Positions 1-5,194 of a DNA stretch of 5,194 nt are shown in pieces. The number at the start of each line of letters is the position of its first letter. The stretch's first letter is position 1. This DNA is from Bacteroidota bacterium (lineage in GTDB: Bacteria; Bacteroidota; Bacteroidia; Cytophagales; Cyclobacteriaceae). The stretch lies in contig JAHEMS010000300.1 in assembly GCA_024643595.1 (NCBI GenBank), positions 1 to 5,194 of the forward strand, read 5' to 3'. A program made the position numbers and the translations under genes. The notes under the pieces were generated by a model, which was not told where the DNA came from, did not search any database, and saw only the letters and a program-made list of their open reading frames with translations.

Positions 1-610
1 TGGCGATATTTTTACCGTTAATTTCAAAAACGATAATATCGATCTTCCGGTAAATTCACCCGTTGCTGAAAATTCTATAGAAGTTGTTATTTGGGATGAT
101 ATCGTTGAGGCACATGAAGTACTTGGGGGATACAGCGATTGGTTTTCTCAGCGACTTGGATTCCCTTGCCGCTTGGTGTTTTTCTCTGAAGAAAATCCAA
201 GGCTTGTTGAGGAAAAATACAGGCTTGGTAGTGAACAGGTAAGTTTAGCCGATGGTTATCCATATATGATCATCGGTCAAAGTTCATTGGATGATTTGAA
301 TATTAAATTAAAGGATCCTGTTCCTATGAATCGATTTCGTCCTAATTTGGTATTTTCAGGGGGAAAGCCATTCGAAGAAGACGATTGGCGTAATTTTACG
401 ATTGGGAAAAACCGTTTTAAAGCAGTGAAACCCTGTGGTCGTTGCGTATTAACTACTGTCAATCAGGAAACTGCTGAGAATGGGATCGAGCCTCTTGCAA
501 CCTTGTCGACCTATAGAAAAGAAAATAATAAGATTAATTTCGGTCAAAATTTATTTGCATTAGACTATTATGAAATACAGGAGGGAGATGAAATTCAGCT
601 GGATCTTTAA
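1..610 (+). CDS. MOSC domain-containing protein, YcbX/mARC-like (5' end outside window)
   Basis: The frame is open from base 2 with no stop, giving 202 visible residues; the true start lies upstream, and TTG at 173 is only an internal codon. The first ~55 residues resemble the end of the MOSC N-terminal beta-barrel domain (the stretch around IEVVIWDD, then YSDWFSQRLGFPCRLV). The MOSC core follows, with the family signatures MNRFRPNLVFSG, DDWRNFTIG, KPCGRCVLTTV, EPLATLSTYR, FGQNL and a final EGDEI. In YcbX and mitochondrial mARC proteins a cysteine of the CxRC motif binds the molybdenum cofactor, and the enzymes reduce N-hydroxylated compounds; both cysteines are present here. Substrate and redox partner cannot be read from the sequence. 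The 3' end overlaps the next gene by 23 bases, so the two are very probably co-transcribed. Family assignment is firm; the exact reaction is inferred. Confidence 0.9.
   Translation, partial: GDIFTVNFKNDNIDLPVNSPVAENSIEVVIWDDIVEAHEVLGGYSDWFSQRLGFPCRLVFFSEENPRLVEEKYRLGSEQVSLADGYPYMIIGQSSLDDLNIKLKDPVPMNRFRPNLVFSGGKPFEEDDWRNFTIGKNRFKAVKPCGRCVLTTVNQETAENGIEPLATLSTYRKENNKINFGQNLFALDYYEIQEGDEIQLDL
579..587 (+). promoter_or_regulatory. Shine-Dalgarno site of the SCO gene, inside the MOSC gene
   Basis: AGGAGGGAG lies directly before ATG 588 and within the last codons of the MOSC gene. It is the strongest ribosome-binding site in the window and favours 588 over the earlier in-frame ATG at 570, which would lie upstream of it. 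The spacer is short (3 bases after AGGAGG), so later in-frame ATGs at 615 and 618 remain possible. Confidence 0.6.
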
Positions 611-1241
611 ATTAATGATGATTCCATGTAAAAATGTTCTATACGCAATTTTCTTTGGATTGCTTTCAACGTCGTGTGCAGTTAAAGAAACGAACCTTCC
701 CATTTTTGGCCAACGTGAAGTGGAAGGAATGGATACGGTATACCACATGATCGCACGATTTTCATTTATCGATCAGGACAGCACGATCATAAGCAATGAT
801 ACTTTTCAGGACAAAATATATGTTGCCGATTTTTTCTTTACCACATGCAGGACGATCTGTCCCATAATGAAAACTCAAATGCTTCGAGTATATGAGGCCA
901 CCCGTGAAATGCCTGATGTGCTTCTGCTTTCTCACACTATTGACCCGGAATATGATACAGTCGCTTTACTCCATGACTTTGCGGAGAGGCTAGGGGTTGA
1001 AAGCAAGCGCTGGCATTTTGTAACTGGAGTTAAAGACTCAATTTTTAAGATTGCCCAAACCAGTTATTTTGCCACTGCCATGGAAGATAAAACAGAACCT
1101 GACGGCTTAATTCATAGTGGTGCTTTTTTGTTAATTGATAAAAAGCAACGAATCAGAGGTAAGTATGATGGCACCAAGGAAGAAGATGTCAATCGGCTGA
1201 TTACAGACATCAAAAGATTACGAAGGGAATCAGGAATTTGA
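588..1241 (+). CDS. SCO family (SCO1/SenC/PrrC) copper/thiol-redox lipoprotein
   Basis: This is a 217-residue thioredoxin-fold protein of the SCO family, which deliver copper to the CuA centre of haem-copper oxidases or act as periplasmic thiol reductases. The N-terminus is a lipoprotein signal (hydrophobic residues ~17-29, then SCAV with Cys30 as probable lipid anchor), so the protein should sit in the periplasm attached to a membrane. The copper-binding set is complete: Cys87 and Cys91 in TTCRTICP (CxxxC) and His176 in LIHSGAF. Other family marks are DFFFTTC, LLSHTIDPEYDT, WHFVTG and RIRGKYDGT. ATG 588 is chosen because AGGAGG lies just upstream; ATG 570 would add six residues and 615/618 would shorten the signal region. 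It overlaps MOSC by 23 bases and the following cytochrome gene by one base. Family is certain; whether it serves an oxidase or the adjacent cytochrome is inference. Confidence 0.93.
   Translation: MKFSWIFKLMMIPCKNVLYAIFFGLLSTSCAVKETNLPIFGQREVEGMDTVYHMIARFSFIDQDSTIISNDTFQDKIYVADFFFTTCRTICPIMKTQMLRVYEATREMPDVLLLSHTIDPEYDTVALLHDFAERLGVESKRWHFVTGVKDSIFKIAQTSYFATAMEDKTEPDGLIHSGAFLLIDKKQRIRGKYDGTKEEDVNRLITDIKRLRRESGI
1232..1236 (+). promoter_or_regulatory. Weak Shine-Dalgarno site of the cytochrome c gene
   Basis: AGGAA in the last codons of the SCO gene lies 4 bases before ATG 1241 and 7 before ATG 1244. It supports an ATG start at one of these two rather than the in-frame TTG at 1238. The TGATG stop/start overlap also points to translational coupling. 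Confidence 0.45.
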
Positions 1242-1687
1242 TGATGTTGAAAAGAATTCTTCGATTAGCAGCATATCCAATATTTTTCACATTATTGATT
1301 TCGTGCAATTCTAATCCTGAAAGTACCAACAAGCGGTCGACTAAATTTCAGCAATATTATGTGCAAGGTCAAACCCTCTATCAAAAGCATTGCAGCAATT
1401 GTCATCAATCAAACGGCAAGGGGTTAGGTCGGTTATACCCACCGGTGGATTATTCTGATTTTATGGATAATAATTTTAAGGAAGTGCTTTGTGCTATTAA
1501 GTATGGAATATCTGGCCAACTGATAGTAAATGATGTTGATTATAACATGACCATGAAAGGAATTCCTGTATTAACAGAATTGGAGGTCGCTGAAATAGCT
1601 ACCTATATCTACAACACATGGACTCACCAGCAGGGACTTATTGATGTTAAGGATGTGTCCCAGATACTGTCATCGTGTGATAATTGA
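1241..1687 (+). CDS. Mono-haem c-type cytochrome lipoprotein
   Basis: This 148-residue class I cytochrome c carries electrons in the periplasm. A short lipoprotein signal (hydrophobic residues ~9-21, then Cys22 in LLISCNS) suggests membrane anchoring. The haem attachment motif is CSNCH (Cys51, Cys54, His55), followed by GKGLGRLYPPV. The likely sixth haem ligand is Met105, four residues before Pro109 in MKGIPVLTELE, ahead of the C-terminal helix EIATYIYNTW; Met103 is an alternative. Two further cysteines, Cys84 and Cys146 near the end, could form a disulfide. The ATG at 1241 shares a base with the SCO stop (TGATG); ATG 1244 is almost as likely. Pairing with an SCO protein suggests a shared job in respiration or copper/thiol redox. 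The electron donor and acceptor are not visible. Cytochrome identity is very firm. Confidence 0.93.
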   Translation: MMLKRILRLAAYPIFFTLLISCNSNPESTNKRSTKFQQYYVQGQTLYQKHCSNCHQSNGKGLGRLYPPVDYSDFMDNNFKEVLCAIKYGISGQLIVNDVDYNMTMKGIPVLTELEVAEIATYIYNTWTHQQGLIDVKDVSQILSSCDN

Positions 1688-1745
1688 TTTGGTATTTGAA
1701 ACATATTTTGTTACTTACTTTGAATAAAATTAACGTGTTCACCTT

Positions 1746-2801
1746 TTGAAAAAACCCGATCACAGGAACCTCATTTATTCCATTTTTGGATTATTTATTT
1801 TTTATGGAACTATCATTGTGTTACTTCATTCAATTGAATCGCAAGTTCCCGGCTCCCAGATGGTTTCATGGCAAGACGGTTTGTGGTATGTTGTAGCGAC
1901 AATCACCACTGTTGGATATGGTGATGTATATCCGATTACCTACCCGGGCAGAATACTGGGCTTTATAACCATGTTGTCTAGTTTGGGTGTATATGGTTTT
2001 ATTATTGGACAGATTGCTAATTTTATGAGTACACTTAAAGAACAAAGAGCTATGGGTTTTAATGGAACAGATTTTAAGAATCATGTGGTTATCATCGGGT
2101 GGAATGAATTTGGCCAATCGGTAATGAGTCATCTGATTGCCGCAGGAAAACGCGTTGCCGTGATTACCAAGGAGCGATCCTCCATTGATATTATACATGA
2201 GTTTTATAAAGGTGATCAGGTTTATACGCTTTATTCTGATTACAATAATTTTGAAATGTTGGAGAAAGCGAATATCAAGGAGGCTTCTATAGTTTTTGTA
2301 AATCTGAATGATGACACAGAAAAACTGGTTTACGTAATCAACCTGAAAAAGAATTTCTCTAAACTTAACTACGTGGTTACTCTGGACAATGGGAATCTGA
2401 AAGGCACTTTCCAAAATGCTGGGGTTACCTACACCATATGTAAGAACGAAATTTCAGCCAAGTTAATGGCAAGCTATATTTATGAACCTGATGTGGCATT
2501 GTTTAGTGAGGAAATCATTGCCTATGCACACGATGAGACTGAGTATGATATAAAACAAATACAAATAAAATGGGATAATCCCTTTGTCGGAACATTTTAT
2601 GAAAAGGCATTCTTTGATTTGAAGAAGACCTGTAATGTAATATTAATTGGAATCGTAAAACTAAACGGTGAGGGTCGTAAATTTCATAAGAATCCGGAGA
2701 GTTCTTTGAAGATTGATGCCGATGATTATCTTGTTATTATGATGGATGGAAAAGGATCTGAAAAACTTAAGAGGTATTTTCAAATAACAGAAGGGCTCTA
2801 A
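1746..2801 (+). CDS. Two-TM potassium channel with MthK-like RCK (TrkA-N/TrkA-C) domain
   Basis: This is a 351-residue inner-membrane potassium channel. TM1 spans about residues 9-31, the pore helix and selectivity filter TVGYGD are at 55-60, and TM2 is about 68-93. An RCK (TrkA-N) Rossmann domain begins at NHVVIIGWNEFG (112-123) and a TrkA-C-like domain covers about 270-345, ending DADDYLVIMMDGKGSEKLKRYF-like as in MthK. Length and order match MthK-type channels, which assemble as tetramers with a gating ring. From a remembered alignment, the three MthK calcium ligands are not kept (Asn186, Thr212, Asp214 here), so another ligand may gate it. Translation must begin at TTG 1746: an in-frame TAA lies at 1731-1733, and the first ATG (1860) would remove TM1. 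No clear Shine-Dalgarno precedes it. It lies 58 bp after the cytochrome gene with no terminator between, so read-through is possible. Confidence 0.93.
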   Translation: MKKPDHRNLIYSIFGLFIFYGTIIVLLHSIESQVPGSQMVSWQDGLWYVVATITTVGYGDVYPITYPGRILGFITMLSSLGVYGFIIGQIANFMSTLKEQRAMGFNGTDFKNHVVIIGWNEFGQSVMSHLIAAGKRVAVITKERSSIDIIHEFYKGDQVYTLYSDYNNFEMLEKANIKEASIVFVNLNDDTEKLVYVINLKKNFSKLNYVVTLDNGNLKGTFQNAGVTYTICKNEISAKLMASYIYEPDVALFSEEIIAYAHDETEYDIKQIQIKWDNPFVGTFYEKAFFDLKKTCNVILIGIVKLNGEGRKFHKNPESSLKIDADDYLVIMMDGKGSEKLKRYFQITEGL

Positions 2802-2809
2802 GCTTAAAT

Positions 2810-2841
2810 AAAAAAAGGGGGAGCTAACTCCCCCTTTTTTT
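2810..2841. terminator. Bidirectional rho-independent terminator between convergent genes
   Basis: A perfect 14-bp inverted repeat is formed by seven A, GGGGGAG, loop CTAA, CTCCCCC and seven T. Each strand therefore gives a GC-rich hairpin followed by a T run. It lies 8 bases after the channel stop and 20 bases beyond the sucD stop on the other strand, so it should end both transcripts. Confidence 0.93.
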
Positions 2842-2861
2842 ATAAAATAGCTTCAAGAAAT

Positions 2862-3737
2862 TTATTTAGCAAGTGCTTTTAACATGGTATCACCGATCAA
2901 CGCAGGTGATTCAACTACATGAATACCGCATTCACGCATTATTTTCATTTTTGCAGCCGCGGTGTCATCGGCTCCACCAATAATCGCCCCGGCATGTCCC
3001 ATTCTTCTTCCAGGAGGAGCAGTTTGACCTGCAATAAATCCAACCACTGGTTTTTTATTTCCATTCTCTTTAATCCAGCGGGCAGCGACAGGTTCATAAT
3101 TACCACCGATTTCTCCTATCATCACGATCGCTTCGGTTTCAGGATCATTCATCAACAGTTCTACAGCATCCTTGGTGGGCGTACCAATAATTGGATCTCC
3201 ACCAATCCCTATGGCAGTTGAAACACCCAGCCCCGCTTTTACTATCTGGTCGGCAGCCTCATAGGTTAACGTTCCTGATTTAGAAACTATCCCAATTTTC
3301 CCTTTCTTAAACACGAAACCAGGCATAATACCGACTTTTGCTTCTCCTGGTGTAATAACTCCAGGGCAATTTGGTCCAACGAGTGTAGCCCCTCTTTCCT
3401 TTACATATTTCTTGGCAATCATCATGTCCTTTACGGGAATCCCTTCGGTAATGGCGACGATAACATTTATCCCTCCTTCAGCAGCTTCCATAATCGAGTC
3501 AGCGGCAAATGCTGGAGGGACAAAAATTATAGATACATCGGCCCCGGTCTTTTCCACAGCCTCTTTTACCGTGTTGAATACAGGCCTACCCAGATGCACT
3601 TGTCCTCCTTTACCGGGTGTAACACCACCAACTACGTTGGTACCATATTCAATCATCTGGCCAGCATGAAACGTTCCTTCAGAGCCTGTAAAGCCTTGTA
3701 CAATTATTCTGGAGGTTTTATTAACTAATACACTCAT
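2862..3737 (-). CDS. sucD: Succinyl-CoA synthetase (ADP-forming) alpha subunit
   Basis: With SucC this subunit interconverts succinyl-CoA and succinate with formation of ATP or GTP in the TCA cycle, in the cytoplasm. The 291-residue length is normal for the family. The N-terminal CoA-binding Rossmann domain shows the signature QGFTGSEGTFHA (14-25), then GGVTPGKGG (37-45) and LVGPNCPGVI (119-128). The ligase domain contains GIVSKSGTLTYE (149-160), IGIGGDPIIGT (176-186) and the phosphohistidine site at His248 in RMGHAGAI. No key residue is missing. The start ATG at 3737 fits the family N-terminus and lies close behind a strong promoter match; no Shine-Dalgarno is found in the usual place. sucC is not next to it: the upstream neighbour on the same strand is an unrelated secreted-protein gene closed off by its own terminator, so sucD appears to be transcribed alone. 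Confidence 0.97.
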   Translation of the reverse strand: MSVLVNKTSRIIVQGFTGSEGTFHAGQMIEYGTNVVGGVTPGKGGQVHLGRPVFNTVKEAVEKTGADVSIIFVPPAFAADSIMEAAEGGINVIVAITEGIPVKDMMIAKKYVKERGATLVGPNCPGVITPGEAKVGIMPGFVFKKGKIGIVSKSGTLTYEAADQIVKAGLGVSTAIGIGGDPIIGTPTKDAVELLMNDPETEAIVMIGEIGGNYEPVAARWIKENGNKKPVVGFIAGQTAPPGRRMGHAGAIIGGADDTAAAKMKIMRECGIHVVESPALIGDTMLKALAK

Positions 3738-3755
3738 TGGAAAAAGGTTATCCTA

Positions 3756-3785
3756 CAAAATTAGGAGAATATAATTGCCTGACAA
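3756..3785 (-). promoter_or_regulatory. Bacteroidota-type promoter of sucD
   Basis: On the minus strand TTG (3785-3783) is followed by exactly 19 bases and then TAATTTTG (3763-3756). This matches the Bacteroidota housekeeping-sigma pattern of a -33 TTG/TTTG and a -7 TAnnTTTG at the preferred spacing. Transcription would begin around 3748-3753, leaving a leader of only about 10-16 bases before the sucD ATG. The AGGA at 3754-3751 then falls at or near the transcript start and 13 bases from the ATG, so it is unlikely to act as a ribosome-binding site. Confidence 0.75.
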
Positions 3786-3810
3786 GTGACATAATTTGTA
3801 ATGCGTAAAT

Positions 3811-3840
3811 AAAAAAACCCCGCTTTCAGGCGAGGTTTTT
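3811..3840 (-). terminator. Rho-independent terminator of the FecR-like gene
   Basis: Read on the minus strand, AAAAACCTCGC, loop CTGAAA and GCGGGGTTTTT form an 11-bp stem with one U-G wobble, followed by a T-rich tail (seven T, A, TTT). In plus-strand RNA the same position would be a C-A mismatch, so the hairpin is better in the minus direction. It begins 21 bases after the FecR-like stop and ends before the sucD promoter, insulating the two units. Confidence 0.88.
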
Positions 3841-3861
3841 ACTACTTAATATTTGTTCTAC

Positions 3862-4761
3862 TTATTTGGGATTCTTAAGCTTGTTTCTATATAAGAATTC
3901 CTCGTAAGCATCTTTGTAAGAAGCATTATCTGGCGCCATTAAAATTACTTCTTCATAGGCCGCTATGGCATCAATAAACAACTTATTTTGCTCGTAGAAG
4001 GCAGCTTGAATCAGTTTATTTAATTCTGTTGCTTCCGATCCTAATTCATTATTCAATTCATTAAATGACTTTTTGATCGAATCTTGTCTGCCTTGTGATA
4101 GTTTCTTAATCAGGTGTTGCTCTGATTTGCTCTTACCATCTGCTTTGGATTTTACCTCAACTAGAATAGCTGTCTCATTGGCAAACTTAGGATCATTCAA
4201 GTCAACGCGTACAGAAGTTTCTGAAGTTTCAACTTTTACTAACTCCTCATCAAACATATTTTTGAATATAACAACATACGGAGCGCCACCTTTGGCTTCC
4301 CAATTTACATAAGCAATGTTATTGAAGATTTCTGCATTCTGATTCTCAGGAAGAAAAACCTTTATATCCTCAAGGCCCCGGTGCACAGCCCCAGTTGCGC
4401 TTAACCTGTTTTTCTTTGCTTCAGCAGAATTGCTACTGAGAATAAAATCGGTGTATTTGTTTAACACGCTAGAGCCTCCGCTTACTTTTGATGCAAGGTC
4501 AGATACTTTATAAGTGCCTGGCTGCTTTACTTCCAGTGGTTTTCCAGACGCATGCACCAATCCAACGGAAGCGTTTTCGGTGATTTTCAACTCGTCGCCT
4601 GCTTTTAAGCTGGCTCCGGTTTTTACTGCCTGCCAGGAATCACCTGATTTTAACTCATTTGATCCTTTGGTAGCCAATACGCGAAATGTGTAATCCTGGC
4701 CATACACGAATGTATTAAGAAGGAAAAAACTGATTAAAAGTAAGAATCTGCCTTTTTTCAT
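3862..4761 (-). CDS. Secreted protein with FecR-like N-terminal domain and C-terminal TPR-like region
   Basis: This 299-residue exported protein is not one I can name. Residues 1-21 form a Sec signal peptide (KKGR, hydrophobic core, probable cleavage VYG|QD); no lipobox is present, so it should be soluble in the periplasm or secreted. Residues ~24-90 read as a FecR-like beta domain: FRVLATKGSNELKSG, SWQAVKTGASLKAGDEL, then alternating strands to GTYKVSDL. Residues ~135-205 (FLPENQNAEIFNNIAYVNW, Y-V-V-I-F) look like an Ig/fibronectin-type beta domain. Residues ~225-291 are helical, with a TPR-like unit around 249-277 (Asn-Lys-Leu-Ile-Gln-Ala-Ala-Phe then AIAAYEEVILMAPDN). There is no transmembrane segment for anti-sigma signalling and no sigma-factor gene nearby, so it is not a classical FecR regulator. 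It lies 54 bp downstream of the CHASE2-type gene on the same strand, probably in one transcript. Domain calls are by eye; function unknown. Confidence 0.8.
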   Translation of the reverse strand: MKKGRFLLLISFFLLNTFVYGQDYTFRVLATKGSNELKSGDSWQAVKTGASLKAGDELKITENASVGLVHASGKPLEVKQPGTYKVSDLASKVSGGSSVLNKYTDFILSSNSAEAKKNRLSATGAVHRGLEDIKVFLPENQNAEIFNNIAYVNWEAKGGAPYVVIFKNMFDEELVKVETSETSVRVDLNDPKFANETAILVEVKSKADGKSKSEQHLIKKLSQGRQDSIKKSFNELNNELGSEATELNKLIQAAFYEQNKLFIDAIAAYEEVILMAPDNASYKDAYEEFLYRNKLKNPK

Positions 4762-4815
4762 GGTATTTTAATGTTTGCAATTACGAAATTAGTAAAAAAT
4801 CGTGCCAATTTGATA
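4762..4815 (-). other. Intergenic leader of the FecR-like gene, no convincing signal
   Basis: This 54-bp AT-rich gap between the CHASE2-type gene and the FecR-like gene holds no hairpin terminator. The minus strand has TAATTTCG (4786-4779), one base off the TAnnTTTG consensus, but the nearest upstream TTG is only 14 bases away, so promoter support is weak. No Shine-Dalgarno precedes the ATG at 4761. Read-through from the upstream gene is the simplest view. Confidence 0.4.
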
Positions 4816-5194
4816 TCATTCACTTAATACCTCACTTTCACGTTTGGTAAGCCATTTATAACGCCAAATCGTAATCTGGTTCTGGAAACCTTTAAAAATG
4901 TCATAACATGGGCCTACCAAAGCAGAGGCCCCAAGTGTAATAGCCATATCCAGCTTGAAGGTATAATAAGCAAAGAAATAAACGACCAGCCCGGAAATCG
5001 CTAATATCTGAATCACCTGGATGGTAACAGAAAGAGTGTCAAACCAGGAAGGGAGGTACTTATCAATGATTATAAAAAGGGCAACTGTAAAAAAGCAAAT
5101 GATAATGGCGATAACGTAGGTCTGCCAATCATTTAGGGTACCTACATAATCTTCACTTAGAATCATGGATGCTATATTGGCATGGACAATCACT
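4816..5194 (-). CDS. CHASE2-type membrane protein, C-terminal part (5' end outside window)
   Basis: The frame is open to the window edge; the GTG at 5193 is probably an internal valine, so at least 125 C-terminal residues are seen. The first residues (IVHANIASMILS, then DYVGTLNDW) look like the end of a CHASE2 extracytoplasmic sensor domain, where a HAN-x-I motif commonly precedes the membrane part. Three transmembrane helices follow at about 23-43, 54-79 and 81-100, the arrangement typical after CHASE2. The protein then ends with a ~25-residue basic-then-acidic tail (from KGFQNQ to LSE). No kinase, cyclase or other output domain is present, unlike most described CHASE2 proteins. It lies upstream of, and probably in an operon with, the FecR-like gene. 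The CHASE2 call rests on a short stretch plus topology and is moderately sure; the three-helix membrane protein is clear. Confidence 0.75.
   Translation of the reverse strand, partial: VIVHANIASMILSEDYVGTLNDWQTYVIAIIICFFTVALFIIIDKYLPSWFDTLSVTIQVIQILAISGLVVYFFAYYTFKLDMAITLGASALVGPCYDIFKGFQNQITIWRYKWLTKRESEVLSE

Noticed and set aside
570..587. Six-residue longer N-terminus for the SCO protein from ATG 570
   Set aside because: The AGGAGG site lies downstream of 570 and just before 588; the extra residues add charge ahead of the signal peptide without benefit.
277..748. Two short minus-strand open frames (277-462 and 560-748) opposite the MOSC and SCO genes
   Set aside because: Both are antisense to genes with clear family motifs and have no supporting signals.
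1684..1722. Promoter for the channel gene in the 1688-1745 gap (ATATTTTG at 1703-1710 or TTACTTTG at 1715-1722)
   Set aside because: Each misses at least one key base of TAnnTTTG and the nearest TTG elements are only 16 bases upstream; not good enough to list as a promoter.
1866..2414. Long minus-strand open frame (182 codons) inside the potassium channel gene
   Set aside because: It lies wholly antisense to a well-supported channel/RCK gene, shows no domain or signal pattern, and looks like a by-product of the sense codons.
2919..3221. Plus-strand open frame of 100 codons opposite sucD
   Set aside because: Antisense to the strongly conserved sucD reading frame, low-complexity Ser/His-rich translation, and no ribosome-binding site.
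3412..3669. Plus-strand open frame of 85 codons opposite sucD
   Set aside because: Another antisense shadow of sucD with Thr/Pro/Ser-rich nonsense composition.
4073..4312. Plus-strand open frame of 79 codons opposite the FecR-like gene
   Set aside because: Shadow of the exported-protein gene; no independent start signal or recognisable motif.
1..5194. Search for mobile elements, defence systems, CRISPR repeats, tRNA or riboswitches
   Set aside because: No direct repeats, transposase or nuclease motifs, clover-leaf sequence or long structured leader were seen; all sizeable stretches are covered by recognisable genes.

Overview
The window reads as a piece of a Bacteroidota chromosome, most likely of the Cytophagales type. 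It is AT-rich and densely coded, with A-rich leaders that often lack a Shine-Dalgarno site. It has two lipoproteins with relaxed lipoboxes, a promoter matching the Bacteroidota pattern TTG-N19-TAnnTTTG, and protein sequences (SCO, cytochrome c, CHASE2, SucD) that look like that phylum. The genus assignment is inference. No rRNA, tRNA, CRISPR array, insertion sequence or phage gene was seen, and no stretch of 300 bases lacks a gene.

Left half (1-2801), plus strand. The 3' part of a MOSC-domain (YcbX/mARC-like) molybdenum-cofactor protein overlaps an SCO-family copper/thiol lipoprotein. That gene in turn overlaps, by one base (TGATG), a mono-haem cytochrome c lipoprotein. The overlaps imply one transcript and coupled translation. 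MOSC proteins handle sulfurated Mo cofactor, SCO proteins handle copper or periplasmic thiol chemistry, and the cytochrome carries electrons, so the cluster looks like a small envelope redox module. After 58 bp comes a TTG-started two-helix potassium channel with an MthK-like RCK regulatory domain.

Middle (2802-3861). A perfect hairpin flanked by A and T tracts at 2810-2841 separates the channel gene from the convergent sucD gene (succinyl-CoA synthetase alpha subunit, TCA cycle). sucD has its own clear promoter and is not next to sucC. A second terminator, at 3811-3840, ends the transcript coming from the right.

Right half (3862-5194), minus strand. The C-terminus of a membrane protein with a CHASE2-like tail (end of an extracytoplasmic sensor, then three transmembrane helices, no output domain) is followed after 54 bp by a secreted protein. 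The secreted protein has a FecR-like N-terminal beta domain, a probable Ig-like middle and a C-terminal TPR-like helical pair. The pair looks like an envelope sensing or scaffolding unit and is the least understood part of the window. The rest is well-known housekeeping or respiratory functions.
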